Part shown: positions 33,366 through 43,089 of the stretch, piece after piece
Layout: every line of letters begins with the position of its first letter
How positions within the stretch are numbered: position 1 is the first letter of the stretch
From: Cupriavidus pauculus
Lineage (GTDB): Bacteria > Pseudomonadota > Gammaproteobacteria > Burkholderiales > Burkholderiaceae
Direction: 5' to 3'
Length of the DNA: 64,000 nucleotides
NCBI RefSeq assembly: GCF_008693385.1
Contig: NZ_CP044067.1
Location: forward strand, 2,523,501-2,587,500
Made by a program: the position numbers and the translations under genes
Notes under the pieces: model-generated
Databases searched by the model: none
Told to the model about the DNA's origin: nothing
What the model saw: the letters and a program-made list of their open reading frames with translations, nothing else

Positions 33366-36300
33366 GCGAGGCCTTTCTGGGGAGCAGCGGGGAGTAGGGA
33401 AGACGTGCCCTTGCCGCGCACGCCATGCAGCAGCGCGAACAGCACGGGAACGAGTACGAGTGTGGCGACGGTGCCGCAGGCGAGTCCACCGATGACCGCG
33501 CGGCCGAGCGGCGCGTTCTGCGCGCCGGCGCCGCCGGAGCCGAGCGCCATCGGGATCATGCCGAACAGCATGGCCAGCGCGGTCATGACCACCGGGCGGA
33601 AGCGCGCGATACCGGCCTCCAGCGCGGCCTGCAGCGGCGCGGCGCCCTCCGCCAGCAGTTCGCGCGCGCGGCTCACCACGAGAATGCTGTTCGCGGTGGC
33701 GATGCCGATACACATGATCGCGCCCGTGAGCGCCGGCACGCTGATCGTCGTGCCGGTCACGAACAGCATCCACGCCATGCCCGACATCGCCACCGGCAGA
33801 CCGCCGATGATCGCGACCGGATCGCGCCAGGACTGGAAGTTGACGACCATCAGCAGGTACACGAGCACGATGGCGCCGGCGAGCCCGGTGATCAGCCCGA
33901 AGAACGACTGCTGCATCGTGCTGACCTGCCCGCGCACGACGATGGTCGAGCCGGGCGGCAGCTCCTTGCGGATCTGCGCGACCATGCGGTCGATCTCGCG
34001 CGCCACGGCACCGAGGTCGCGGCCGCGCACGGCACCGAAGATATCGAGCACGGGCTGCACGTTGTAGTGCGAGACCACACCTTCCTCGTTGATACGAGAG
34101 ATATGGCCGAACAGGCCGATCTCCGCCGCGCCGCCGTTGCGGCCCGTATTGAGTCCGAGATTGACCGGAATATTGGCAAGCGTCTGCAGCGAGCCCATCG
34201 CGTACTGCGGCACCGACACCACGAGCGGATAGCTGACGCCATTCGCCGGATTGAGCCAGAAGTTCGGCGTGGTCTGGCTGCTGCCCGAGAGCGCGATCAG
34301 CAGGTTCTGTGCGACCTCGCGCTGCGTCAGGCCGGCCTGCAACGCACGCGTGCGATCGACATCGACGGTCAGCGCGGGCTGGTCGGCCGGCTGCTGGATA
34401 TGCACGTCGGCCAGGCCCGGCACCTGCGTCATCATCGTCGCGAGCTTCTGGGCGACCACGCGGTTGCCGGCAAGATTGTTGCCCACGATCTGTACGTCGA
34501 TCGGTGACGGCAGGCCGAAGTTCAGGATCTGGCTGACGATATCGGCGGGCAGGAACGAGAAGCTCACGCCCGGAAACGCCTTGGGCAGGGCCGCGGCCAG
34601 CCGTTCGACATCGGGCGCGGTGGCCCCGCCGTTGGGCTTGAGCGTGACGAGGATTTCGGCATCGCCGGTACCGATGGGCAGCGTCGAGTCGTAGGTCAGG
34701 TTGATACCGCTGACCGGCAGGCCGATGTTGTCGACGATATCGGCCACGCGATCCGCGCCCACGACGCTCCGGATCTTCGCTTCCACGAGTTCCGCGATGC
34801 GCGCGGTTTCCTCGATGCGAGTCCCGGTGCGCGCGCGCATGTGAATCCGAATCTCGCCGCTGTCCACGGCCGGGAAGAAGTCCTGGCCGAGCCACGGCAC
34901 GAGCGTCAGCGACGCGGCGCAGGCGAGCGCGAAGCCGATGACCGCGCGTTTCGGCGCAGCCAGCACGGCCGTCAGCACGGCCGAGTACCGCGCGCGCACT
35001 GCCTCGAACCCGCGCTCGAAGCGCTGGTGCCAGGCGGACGGTGTGCCGTGCGACTCCCCGCGGAGAATGTAATGCGCGAGCGTCGGCAGCAGCGTGCGCG
35101 ACAGGAAGTAGGACGCCATCATCGCGAAGACCACTGACTCCGCCAGCGGCACGAACAGATAGCGCGCCACGCCGGAGAGCAGGAACATCGGCAGGAACAC
35201 GATGCAGATGCACAGCGTGGAGACCAGCGTCGGCAGGGCGATCTGCGCGGAGCCGTCGAGGATGGCCTGCTCGAGCGGCTTGCCCGCCTCGCGATGGTGC
35301 GTGATGTTCTCGATCGCCACGGTCGCGTCGTCCACGAGCACGCCCACCGCCAGCGCGAGGCCGCCCAGCGTCATGATGTTCAGTGTCTGGCCGAGCGCGG
35401 ACAGCGCGATCAGCGCCGCGAGCACGGACAGCGGAATCGTGATGCCGATGATCAGCGTCGAGCGCCAGCTGCCGAGGAACAGCAGGATCATCGTTGCCGT
35501 GAGGCAGGCCGCGACCAGCGCTTCGTGCAGCACGCCATGGATGGCCGCCGTGACGAACACCGACTGGTCCGAAATCGGCTGGACCTCGAGCGCCTTGGGC
35601 AGCCCCGCCGTGATGCGCGGCAGCAGCGCCTTGATCTGGGCGATGATCGTCAGCGTGGAAGCATTGCCGCTCTTCTCGACCTCGAGCAGCGCCGCGCGCT
35701 TGCCGTCGCGGCGCACGATATTGGTCTGCGGCGCGTAGCCATCCCGCACATGGGCGACATCGCGCACGTAGATCATCGTGCCATCGGCGCCGGCCCGCAC
35801 GGGCAGGTCGTTCAGCGCATCGACGGTGGCCGTGCTGCCGTTGAGGTCGACGCGGTACTCGAGCGCGCCGATTTTCGCGGTGCCGCCCGGCAGGATCAGG
35901 CTCTGCGCGTTGATCGCGTTGACCACGTCGAGCGGGGACAGCCCGCGCGCCTGCAGGGCATGGCTGTCGATATCGACCATGACCTGCCGCACCTTGCCGC
36001 CATAGGGCAGCGGGATGGCCGCGCCCTGCACGGTCGAAAGCTGCGTGCGGATGAAGTTGTTGCCCAGGTCGTACAGCGTCTGCTCGGGCAGCGTCTTGCT
36101 GCCGAGCGCCAGCCGCAGGATGGGGACGGTGGAGGCGCTGTAGCTGAGCACGAGCGGCGGCGTGGTGCCCGGCGGCAGCAGCCGCAGGATCGACTGCGCG
36201 CCCGAGGAAGCCTGGGCGATGGCGCGCGTCACGTCCGCGCCCGGGTGGAAGAACACCTTGATCACGGCCACGCCGGCCACGGTCTGCGACTCGATATGCT

Positions 36301-36535
36301 CGATATTGTCGACATCGCTGGTCAGCGATCGCTCGTAGACCGTCACGATGCGCCGCGACATGTCCTCGGCGGACAGCCCGTTGTAGTTCCAGACGATGCT
36401 GACCACGGGGATGTCGATTGCCGGCAGGATATCGGTCGGCGTGCGCAGCAGCGCCAGCGGTCCGGCAATCAGCAGGCAGATGGCGAGCACGACGAAGGTA
36501 TAGGGCCGCGACAGGGCGAGCCGGACGATCCACAT
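33362..36535 (-). CDS. RND efflux transporter permease subunit (HAE1-type)
   Basis: The 1057-residue inner-membrane pump has the AcrB-like layout of twelve helices and two large periplasmic loops. The proton-relay helix reads [19 protein letters not shown], with the double Asp of the hydrophobic/amphiphilic exporters (HAE1). The heavy-metal exporters such as CusA lack this pair. So drugs or organic compounds, not copper or silver ions, are the likely cargo. It is the first gene of the pump operon, divergent from a CusRS/CopRS-like two-component system across 167 bases that contain a Cop-type box at 36611. Confidence 0.9.
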   Translation of the reverse strand: MWIVRLALSRPYTFVVLAICLLIAGPLALLRTPTDILPAIDIPVVSIVWNYNGLSAEDMSRRIVTVYERSLTSDVDNIEHIESQTVAGVAVIKVFFHPGADVTRAIAQASSGAQSILRLLPPGTTPPLVLSYSASTVPILRLALGSKTLPEQTLYDLGNNFIRTQLSTVQGAAIPLPYGGKVRQVMVDIDSHALQARGLSPLDVVNAINAQSLILPGGTAKIGALEYRVDLNGSTATVDALNDLPVRAGADGTMIYVRDVAHVRDGYAPQTNIVRRDGKRAALLEVEKSGNASTLTIIAQIKALLPRITAGLPKALEVQPISDQSVFVTAAIHGVLHEALVAACLTATMILLFLGSWRSTLIIGITIPLSVLAALIALSALGQTLNIMTLGGLALAVGVLVDDATVAIENITHHREAGKPLEQAILDGSAQIALPTLVSTLCICIVFLPMFLLSGVARYLFVPLAESVVFAMMASYFLSRTLLPTLAHYILRGESHGTPSAWHQRFERGFEAVRARYSAVLTAVLAAPKRAVIGFALACAASLTLVPWLGQDFFPAVDSGEIRIHMRARTGTRIEETARIAELVEAKIRSVVGADRVADIVDNIGLPVSGINLTYDSTLPIGTGDAEILVTLKPNGGATAPDVERLAAALPKAFPGVSFSFLPADIVSQILNFGLPSPIDVQIVGNNLAGNRVVAQKLATMMTQVPGLADVHIQQPADQPALTVDVDRTRALQAGLTQREVAQNLLIALSGSSQTTPNFWLNPANGVSYPLVVSVPQYAMGSLQTLANIPVNLGLNTGRNGGAAEIGLFGHISRINEEGVVSHYNVQPVLDIFGAVRGRDLGAVAREIDRMVAQIRKELPPGSTIVVRGQVSTMQQSFFGLITGLAGAIVLVYLLMVVNFQSWRDPVAIIGGLPVAMSGMAWMLFVTGTTISVPALTGAIMCIGIATANSILVVSRARELLAEGAAPLQAALEAGIARFRPVVMTALAMLFGMIPMALGSGGAGAQNAPLGRAVIGGLACGTVATLVLVPVLFALLHGVRGKGTSSLLPAAPQKGLA

Positions 36536-36610
36536 GCGGGGGCTCCGAGGGTGTGTTTTTACCGAAACGGAGTCTAAGGAGTGGTCGGCTCGCCGATTGG
36601 GGACAAAACC

Positions 36611-36626
36611 ATTACAGTTCTGTCAT
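36611..36626. promoter_or_regulatory. Cop/Cus-type response-regulator box ATTACAGTTCTGTCAT
   Basis: ATTACAGTTCTGTCAT is an imperfect dyad (TTACA / TGTCA) like the boxes bound by CopR, CusR and PcoR. It lies 75 bases upstream of the RND pump start and 76 bases upstream of the response-regulator start, central to the divergent promoter region. Confidence 0.65.
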
Positions 36627-36702
36627 GCACTTCGGGGTGCGCGGACCCTATCATCGAGTCAACCTGAACAACAGTGTCCCGGTACGGAAAGATGGAGCAG
36701 CA

Positions 36703-37377
36703 ATGAGAATCCTGGTGGTGGAGGACGAGCCGAAAACGGCCGAATACCTGCGCAAGGGACTGACCGAGTCGGCCTTCGTGGTCGATCTGGCCGTGACCGG
36801 CCGGGACGGGCTGCACCAGGCGCTCGAGACCGACTACGACCTCGTCATCCTGGACGTGATGCTGCCCGGCATGAACGGCTGGGAAGTCCTCAAGCAGCTG
36901 CGCGAGCAGAAAGACACGCCCGTGCTGTTCCTGACCGCGCGGGACGACGTGGACGACCGCGTGCGGGGGCTCGAACTCGGCGGTGACGACTATCTGGCCA
37001 AGCCGTTCGCGTTCGTCGAGCTGCTGGCCCGCGTCCGTACGCTGCTGCGCCGCGGTCCCGTGCGCGAGTCCGAGCGCATCGAGATCGAGGATCTGGAGAT
37101 CGACCTGATCCGCCACCGCGTGCTGCGCGCCGGCCAGCGCATCGACCTCACGCCGCGCGAGTTCGCGCTGCTCCATTTCCTGGCGCGCCGCCACGGCGAG
37201 GTCCTCAGCCGCACGCAGATCGCCTCCCATGTCTGGGACATGAACTTCGATAGCGATACCAATGTGGTCGACGTCGCCATCCGCCGCCTGCGCGCGAAGA
37301 TGGACGACCAGTTCGCGCCCAAGCTGATCCACAGCGTGCGCGGCATCGGCTACGTGCTAGAGAACCGCAGATCGTGA
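36703..37377 (+). CDS. Heavy-metal-type two-component response regulator (OmpR family)
   Basis: The 224-residue protein has a receiver domain with phospho-acceptor D51 ([14 protein letters not shown]) and lysine in [10 protein letters not shown], then an OmpR-type winged helix ([20 protein letters not shown], and [17 protein letters not shown]). The segment [17 protein letters not shown] is typical of CopR/CusR/IrlR. GGAGCAG precedes the ATG. The kinase gene overlaps its stop by four bases. It is the likely activator of the divergent RND operon through the box at 36611. Confidence 0.92.
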   Translation: MRILVVEDEPKTAEYLRKGLTESAFVVDLAVTGRDGLHQALETDYDLVILDVMLPGMNGWEVLKQLREQKDTPVLFLTARDDVDDRVRGLELGGDDYLAKPFAFVELLARVRTLLRRGPVRESERIEIEDLEIDLIRHRVLRAGQRIDLTPREFALLHFLARRHGEVLSRTQIASHVWDMNFDSDTNVVDVAIRRLRAKMDDQFAPKLIHSVRGIGYVLENRRS

Positions 37378-38762
37378 GGCGCGGTCATTCGCTGACGCTG
37401 CGCCTGGCGCTGGCGTTCTCGCTCGTGGGCGGCATCGCGTTCGCATGCGTGGGCGCCTATCTCTATCGCGCGCTGGCCACGCAGATCATCGAGCGCGACG
37501 ATGCCGAACTGATGCGCAAGGCCGTGCGCGTGCGCGCCGAGCTGGCCGTCCATCATGCGACGGCGGCCGATCGTTGGCGCGAGGTCAGCGCCGTGATGTC
37601 GGGCAACGACGAGTTCGGCCTCGATATCCGCGATGCCGGCGGCGTGCTCATGGTGGAGGCCAATCCCGACGGGAGCGCTTTCCCCGAGATGGCGGTGGTG
37701 CCCGTGTCGCAGCCCGTGACGCGCGATGCGGTCTATCTGTGGCGCAGCATGCACGATTACCCGGTGCGCGGGCTGGCGCTCGATGCGGCCGTGGCCGACA
37801 ACGGCCCGACCGTGCGCGTGACGATCTATCAGGTGGCGCGGTCGCGCGTGCAGCTATTGCGCGCGTATCGCTGGAAGCTGCTGGCGGCGGCCGGTATCGG
37901 CGCGCTGACGGTCGGGCTGCTCGGCTTCGCGGCCCTGCGCGCGGGCATGGCGCCGCTGCGGCGCATGGCGGCCGGCACCGAATCGGTGACGTTCTCCAGC
38001 GTCGCGCTGCCGATCGATCCGTCGCAACTGCCGCGCGAACTCGAGGAACTGGCGCTCGCGCTCCAGCAGATGATCGTGCGGCTGCAGGAGGCCTACGACC
38101 GGCTGTCGCGCTTCTCCTCGGACCTCGCGCACGACTTCCGCACGCCCATCGGCAATCTGCTCGGCCAGACGCAGGTGGCGCTGTCGAGCGAGCGGACGGC
38201 CGAGGAATATCAGGCGCTGCTGGCTTCCAACGTGGAAGAGTACGAGCGGCTGTCGCGGATGATCGAGAACATGCTGTTCCTGGCGCGCGCCGACAACGCG
38301 CGGGTGGCCATCAACGTAGTGGAACTCGACCTGGCGTCCGAACTGAGCCGGCAGGCCGACTACTTCGAATTGCTGGCCGATGCCAAGCAGATCTCGTTCG
38401 GCGTGGATGCGAAGGGCACGGTCAGGGCGGACGCGATGCTGCTTCGGCGCGCGCTGAGCAACCTGATCTCGAACGCGGTCCGGCACACGCCGGAGGGGCA
38501 GCGCATCTTCCTGACCGCGACGCAGGACGCCACCACCACGCGGATCGAGGTCAGTAACCCGGGGCCCGGCATTCCGGCCGAGGATCTGCCGAAGATCTTC
38601 GACCGATTTTTCCGCGGCGATCCGGCCCGCACGAACTCGGGCGAGTCGTCGGGCATCGGGCTGGCCATCGTCAAGACCATCATGGACCTCCATCGCGGCA
38701 GCGTGGAGGTGGAGTCCGAGCCGGGCGGCATGACGCGCTTCCGGCTGGTCTTTCCGCGTTGA
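37374..38762 (+). CDS. Heavy-metal-type sensor histidine kinase
   Basis: The 462-residue kinase has two transmembrane helices (near residues 8-32 and about 162-185) enclosing a periplasmic sensor domain. A HAMP linker, a HisKA box with the phospho-accepting His in [18 protein letters not shown], the N-box [15 protein letters not shown] and the G-boxes [20 protein letters not shown] and [16 protein letters not shown] follow. This is the CusS/CopS arrangement. The start is GTG overlapping the regulator's TGA (GTGA), implying translational coupling. I saw no Met- or His-rich metal-binding cluster in the periplasmic domain, so a metal signal is not assured. Confidence 0.9.
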   Translation: MRRGHSLTLRLALAFSLVGGIAFACVGAYLYRALATQIIERDDAELMRKAVRVRAELAVHHATAADRWREVSAVMSGNDEFGLDIRDAGGVLMVEANPDGSAFPEMAVVPVSQPVTRDAVYLWRSMHDYPVRGLALDAAVADNGPTVRVTIYQVARSRVQLLRAYRWKLLAAAGIGALTVGLLGFAALRAGMAPLRRMAAGTESVTFSSVALPIDPSQLPRELEELALALQQMIVRLQEAYDRLSRFSSDLAHDFRTPIGNLLGQTQVALSSERTAEEYQALLASNVEEYERLSRMIENMLFLARADNARVAINVVELDLASELSRQADYFELLADAKQISFGVDAKGTVRADAMLLRRALSNLISNAVRHTPEGQRIFLTATQDATTTRIEVSNPGPGIPAEDLPKIFDRFFRGDPARTNSGESSGIGLAIVKTIMDLHRGSVEVESEPGGMTRFRLVFPR

Positions 38763-38811
38763 TTGGGACCAGCCGCGGCCAGGCGGGACCAGGCGGGGGT
38801 GGGAGGGGCGG

Positions 38812-39540
38812 TCAGAACGACTCCATCCACGGGCGGATATCGAGTTCGTGCGTCCACGCGTCGCGCGGCTGGTTGTGCAGCATCCAGTAGGTGTCCGCGA
38901 TGTGCTCGGGGTTGACGATGCCTTCCTGCTCCTTGAGCTTGTACCGCTCGGGGAACGTCTCGCGGATGAACTCGGTGTCGATGGCCCCGTCCACGATCAG
39001 CTGGGCGACGTGAAGCCCCTTCGGCCCGAGTTCGCGCGCCATCGATTGCGCCAGCGCGCGTAGCCCGTGCTTGGCCCCCGCAAAGGCCGCATACCCCGCG
39101 CGGCCGCGCAGGCTCGCGGTGGCGCCGGTAAAGAAGATCGAGCCCCGTTCGCGGGGCAGCATCACGCGCGCGGCCTCGCGGCCCATCAGGAAGCCCGCGA
39201 AACAGGCCATTTCCCACACCTTGTAATAGACGCGCGCGGTCGTCTCGACGATATCGAAGCGTACGTTCGCGCCGATATTGAACACGGCAACCTCGATGGG
39301 CGCGATATCGGTCTCGATCTTGCGGAACAGTTCGGCAACCTCGTCCTCCTTGCGCGCGTCGGAGCCGAACGCATGGGCCACGCCGCCCTCGGCCTCGATC
39401 TGGGCGACCAGCGGCGCGAGCTTTTCCGCATTGCGGCGCGTCACGCAGGCGATATAGCCCTCGCGCGCGAAGCGCCGCGCGATCGCACCGCCGGTGGCGT
39501 CTCCCGCGCCGATCACGAGCACCGCTTTCTTTTCAGCCAT
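38812..39540 (-). CDS. SDR-family protein with Phe at the catalytic Tyr position
   Basis: The 242-residue protein is a short-chain dehydrogenase by fold. It has the nucleotide motif LVIGAGDATGGAIARRFARE, FNIGANVRF in place of the NNAG motif, and a catalytic region at residues 137-160. There the usual Y-x-x-x-K reads F153-A-G-A-K157 within YAAFAGAKHGLRALAQSMAR. The catalytic tyrosine therefore seems replaced by phenylalanine, although Y150 is three residues away. The gene is divergent from the acyl-CoA ligase, with GCAT-type repeats between them. It converges with the kinase gene. A reduced or altered activity is possible. Confidence 0.83.
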   Translation of the reverse strand: MAEKKAVLVIGAGDATGGAIARRFAREGYIACVTRRNAEKLAPLVAQIEAEGGVAHAFGSDARKEDEVAELFRKIETDIAPIEVAVFNIGANVRFDIVETTARVYYKVWEMACFAGFLMGREAARVMLPRERGSIFFTGATASLRGRAGYAAFAGAKHGLRALAQSMARELGPKGLHVAQLIVDGAIDTEFIRETFPERYKLKEQEGIVNPEHIADTYWMLHNQPRDAWTHELDIRPWMESF

Positions 39541-39579
39541 CGAAGTCTCCGTATTGTCTGAATTGCAGAATCATGGACT

Positions 39580-39683
39580 GCATATCGGTTCAGTATGGCG
39601 TTCGGACTTCCCATCGTCAACCTTTTGGCAGCCACAAATTGCTGTTTTAGACCGCATTGCGGTATATTGGATTGCATAGCGGT
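39580..39683. promoter_or_regulatory. Three direct repeats GCATNNCGGT in the SDR/ligase promoter
   Basis: GCATATCGGT (39580), GCATTGCGGT (39654) and GCATAGCGGT (39674) are in the same orientation. Their starts are 74 and 20 bases apart, near whole helical turns. The middle copy is also part of the dyad ACCGC-ATT-GCGGT at 39651-39663. They fill the 167-base divergent gap and are candidate binding sites for the IclR regulator encoded at 41290. Confidence 0.55.
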
Positions 39684-39707
39684 TTATAAAATCCATGGAG
39701 ACATTCG

Positions 39708-41270
39708 ATGACCCGTTCCCCCGCCGCGCGTATCCGCCGTATCCATGAAGCCATTCTGCCGTGGGTCGCGCGCGATCCTGCGGCGCCCGCGCTCGAGGAC
39801 AGGCGGAGCCGCCTGAGTTATGGCGAGCTCGCGCTGGCCGTGTCGCGTGGCGCGGCGCAGTTGCGCGCGCTCGGTGTCCGGGGCGGCGATCGGGTGCTGC
39901 TGGTCGCGGAGAACTGCGTGGCGGTCGGCGCGCTCGTGCTGGCGGCCAGCACGATCGATGCGTGGGTCGCCGTCGTCAATGCGCGGCTGTCGCCGCGCGA
40001 GATCGACAACTTTGTCGCGCACTCGGGCGCGCGGCGCGTGCTGTATATGACCGAGGTCTCGGCCGAGGCGCGCGCGCATGCCGACCGGGCCGGGGCCGAG
40101 GATCAGGCATGGCACCTGCTCGGCCAGATCGGCGTCGGTCCGCTCAACGCGGACGCCATCGCGGAACCCGTGCACGACGATCCGCGCAGGCAGGTGGCCG
40201 CGCTGATCTATACGTCCGGCACATCGGGCGACCCCAAGGGGGTGATGCTCAGTCACGAGAGCCTGCTGCATGTGGCCGAGTTGTCGCGGCGCCTTCGCCG
40301 GCTCGGGCCATCCGACCGCTTCTATGGCGTATTGCCGATGGCCCATATCGTGGGGCTGTCGTCGCAATTGCTCGGCGCGCTGTCGAGCGGCGCGTCGATC
40401 GTGTTCGAAGAGCGCTTTCAGCCCGATCGCCTCGTCCATGCGCTGAAGGCGGACGGCGTGACGATCCTGCTCGGTGTGCCGGCCATCTACGCGAAGCTCG
40501 TGGACTGGTGCCGCCGCCACGCGGTGTCGCTCGCGGGAACGCCGCTGCGTTTCGCGGGCACCGCGGGCGCGCCGCTGACGCCCGAGCTCAAGGCCAACGC
40601 GGAAGCGTTGATGCATCAGCCGCTGCACAACGGCTATGGCCTGACCGAGATGGCACCGACGGTCGCGCAGACGCTGTTCGACGCGCCGCGTACGGACTGC
40701 GCGGTGGGGCAGCCCGTGCCCGGCGTCGAGGTGCGTATCGTGGACCCTGCCGATCCCGCGGGGCGGCCCGTGCCGCGCGGCGAGGTCGGCGAACTATGGG
40801 TGCGGGGCGCGGGGCTGATGCTTGGCTACTATCGCTCGCCGGAACTTACGCGCGCGGTCATCGACGGCGAAGGATGGTTCAATACGGGCGACCTGGCGCG
40901 GCAGGACGACGATGATGCGCTGTTCGTCGTGGGCCGCACCAAGGAGCTGATCATCCGGTCCGGCTTCAACGTTTATCCGGTGGAGGTGGAACAGGCAATC
41001 AACTGCCATCCGGCGGTCGTCCAGTCGGCCGTCGTGGGACGCGACGTGCGGGACAACGAGGAGGTGGTCGCGTTCGTGGAGCTGGCCGCCAACGCCGTGC
41101 TCGATGCCGATACGCTGGCCGCTTTCCTGCGCGAACGGCTATCGCCGTACAAGGTGCCGTCGGAGATTCGCTTCCTCGCGCAATTGCCGGCCGCCCCCAC
41201 GGGTAAAATACGCAAGCACGAACTCAGGGCGCTGGCCGACGCGGCTCGGCCAGCGCCCGTTTCCTCCTGA
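39708..41270 (+). CDS. AMP-forming acyl-CoA ligase
   Basis: The 520-residue protein belongs to the ANL superfamily of adenylating enzymes and should convert a carboxylic acid, ATP and CoA to acyl-CoA, AMP and pyrophosphate. The signature motifs are complete: the phosphate loop YTSGTSGDPKGVMLSH, the core NGYGLTEMAP, the hinge VVGRTKELIIRSGFNVYPVE and the catalytic lysine in PTGKIRKHEL. GGAG precedes the ATG at 39708. It is followed 19 bases later by an IclR regulator and is divergent from the SDR gene, so the three form one small catabolic unit. The acid is unknown; aromatic or medium-chain acids are typical. Confidence 0.9.
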   Translation: MTRSPAARIRRIHEAILPWVARDPAAPALEDRRSRLSYGELALAVSRGAAQLRALGVRGGDRVLLVAENCVAVGALVLAASTIDAWVAVVNARLSPREIDNFVAHSGARRVLYMTEVSAEARAHADRAGAEDQAWHLLGQIGVGPLNADAIAEPVHDDPRRQVAALIYTSGTSGDPKGVMLSHESLLHVAELSRRLRRLGPSDRFYGVLPMAHIVGLSSQLLGALSSGASIVFEERFQPDRLVHALKADGVTILLGVPAIYAKLVDWCRRHAVSLAGTPLRFAGTAGAPLTPELKANAEALMHQPLHNGYGLTEMAPTVAQTLFDAPRTDCAVGQPVPGVEVRIVDPADPAGRPVPRGEVGELWVRGAGLMLGYYRSPELTRAVIDGEGWFNTGDLARQDDDDALFVVGRTKELIIRSGFNVYPVEVEQAINCHPAVVQSAVVGRDVRDNEEVVAFVELAANAVLDADTLAAFLRERLSPYKVPSEIRFLAQLPAAPTGKIRKHELRALADAARPAPVSS

Positions 41271-41289
41271 CCTCTTGAGCCACGCCGCC

Positions 41290-42180
41290 ATGGACTTCGC
41301 CAGCATGAAACCACGCAATGACAGGTCGGACGCGCAGCCTTTGCAGGACGAGGCGGACGCGGGGGCCGACCTCGAGGACGCGCTTGCCGGCGACCTTGCG
41401 CAGGATCGCCATTTCGTCACGGCCCTCGCGCGCGGGCTCGAGGTGTTGAGCGCGTTTCGCAGCGGCGACAGCTTTCTGGCCAATCACGAACTGGCCGAAC
41501 GCACGCGCCTGCCGAAGTCCACGGTCACGCGCCTGACCTACACGCTGACGAAGCTCGGCTATCTGCACGTGGTGCCGGAGTCCGGCAAGTACCGGCTCGG
41601 AACGGCCACGGGCGCACTCGGCAGCGCGATGCTCGCCAACCTCGACGTGCGCCAGGTGGCGCGGCCCCTGATGCAGGCGCTCGCGGCGGAGACCGGCGCC
41701 GTCATCGCGATGTCCGCGCGCGACCAGCTGTCGATGCTCTATCTGGAATGCTGCCGCAGCACCTCGATCGTCACGCTGAGCCTCGACGTCGGCTCGCGCA
41801 TTCCGCTCGGCACGTCGGCCGCGGGCCGCGCGCTGCTGGCGGCCGTGGCGCCGAGCGAGCGGACCGGGCTGATGGAGCGGCTGCGCGCGCTCGACGAAGG
41901 CAACTGGCCGCAGATCCAGCGCGGTATCGATGGCGCGATTGCGGACTTCCAGCAGAGCCAGTGCGCGTATTCGGTCGGAGACTGGGTGCGCGAGGTGCAT
42001 GCGGTAGCGACGTCGCTGAACCCGGGCCGCGGCCTGCCGCTGATGGCGCTGAGCGCGGCCGGTGCGGCGCAGTATTTTCCCGAGGCGCGCCTGCGCGACG
42101 AAATTCGCCCACGCCTGCTCGAAACCGTGCGAGAGATCGAGCGCCGGCTGGGCCAGCGCTACGGCGAGGATCAGGCCTGA
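41290..42180 (+). CDS. IclR-family transcriptional regulator (ligase unit)
   Basis: The 296-residue protein has an acidic, probably flexible N-terminal 30 residues. An IclR winged helix (ALARGLEVLSAFRSGDSFLA, then ELAERTRLPKSTVTRLTYTL) and a C-terminal effector domain with SLDVGSRIPLGTSAAGRALL follow. Two close in-frame starts exist, at 41290 and 41305, and neither has a strong ribosome site. It lies behind the acyl-CoA ligase gene and probably regulates it and the divergent SDR gene through the GCATNNCGGT repeats. It converges with the second IclR gene, 36 bases away. The effector is unknown. Confidence 0.88.
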   Translation: MDFASMKPRNDRSDAQPLQDEADAGADLEDALAGDLAQDRHFVTALARGLEVLSAFRSGDSFLANHELAERTRLPKSTVTRLTYTLTKLGYLHVVPESGKYRLGTATGALGSAMLANLDVRQVARPLMQALAAETGAVIAMSARDQLSMLYLECCRSTSIVTLSLDVGSRIPLGTSAAGRALLAAVAPSERTGLMERLRALDEGNWPQIQRGIDGAIADFQQSQCAYSVGDWVREVHAVATSLNPGRGLPLMALSAAGAAQYFPEARLRDEIRPRLLETVREIERRLGQRYGEDQA

Positions 42181-42216
42181 TGCGGAGGTAATGCGGCCGC
42201 GCGTTACGGCCGGGCG

Positions 42217-43020
42217 TTACTGCCGCGCGCGCAGCGCGTCGTTGATATCGCGGGCCGTGGCCTCGAGGATCGGGAAGAACGCCTGCATCATGTGTTCCTC
42301 CGAGAGCCGTTGGGCGTGCCCCGCGAGGTTGATGGCCGCGATGACGTCGCCCGCGCGGTTGCGCAAGGGCATGGCCAGCGCGACGAGGCTCGACTCGAGC
42401 TCCTGGTTCACGAAGCAGTAACCCTGATCGCGCGTCCGCACGATCGCTTCCCGAAGCTTCTCCCGGTCCGTCGTGCTCTGCGGCGTGTAGGGCCGCACAT
42501 CGCTGCGGCGCAGACGGTCGTCGAGCGTCGCGTCGTCGAGCGCCGCGAGCAGCAGGCGTCCGTGGGCAGTGGCCCATGCGGGCAGGCGCGTGCCAACCGA
42601 CAGATTCAGCGACATCACGCGCCGCGTGGACGCGCGCGCGACGTACACCACGTCGAGGTCGTCGAGGACGCAGACCGAGCACGACTCGCCGGTCTTCTCG
42701 GCCACCGCCACGACGTAGGGTTCCACGATCTCCGCCACGGTCAGCCCCGACAGATACGAATAGCCGAGCCGCATGACCTTCGGCGTAAGCCGGAAGATGC
42801 GGCCCTGCTGCGTAGCGTAGCCGAGATGGCACAGCGTCAGCAGCAGGCGCCGCGCGGCCGCGCGGCTGACGTTGGCCGCCTCGGCCACTTCCGACAGCGT
42901 GAGTTCCGCGCGATCGTCGCCGAACGCCTCGATCACGGAGAGCCCCCTCGCGAACGAGTCGACAAAGTTGTTGGAGCCGATCGCGTTGGGGCCGATCGGG
43001 TTGTCGGAATCCGGAACCAT
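42217..43020 (-). CDS. IclR-family regulator, PcaR/PobR-like
   Basis: The 267-residue protein has the PcaR/PobR/PcaU-type sequence. Its N-terminal winged helix includes SFARGLSVIEAFGDDRAELT, EVAEAANVSRAAARRLLLTL and HLGYATQQGRIFRLTPKVMR, and the effector domain contains LNLSVGTRLPAWATAHGRLL. These regulators respond to protocatechuate-pathway acids. An alternative GTG at 43041 would add seven residues. It reads in the same direction as the Bug, NTF2-like and pcaD genes just upstream, so it is probably the pathway-specific regulator of that group. No other pca gene is visible. Confidence 0.87.
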   Translation of the reverse strand: MVPDSDNPIGPNAIGSNNFVDSFARGLSVIEAFGDDRAELTLSEVAEAANVSRAAARRLLLTLCHLGYATQQGRIFRLTPKVMRLGYSYLSGLTVAEIVEPYVVAVAEKTGESCSVCVLDDLDVVYVARASTRRVMSLNLSVGTRLPAWATAHGRLLLAALDDATLDDRLRRSDVRPYTPQSTTDREKLREAIVRTRDQGYCFVNQELESSLVALAMPLRNRAGDVIAAINLAGHAQRLSEEHMMQAFFPILEATARDINDALRARQ

Positions 43021-43089
43021 GGACAAAGGGGGAGGGAGCACAAAGGACGCGGCTATTCTAGCGCACGCCTTCCGCGACGATGCCCCCGC

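Noticed and set aside
32100..36533. An open frame of about 1477 codons on the minus strand spanning the pump and adaptor genes
   Set aside because: Only its last 421 codons are the real adaptor. The rest is an Arg/Ala/His-rich shadow of the RND pump gene, a consequence of high third-position GC.
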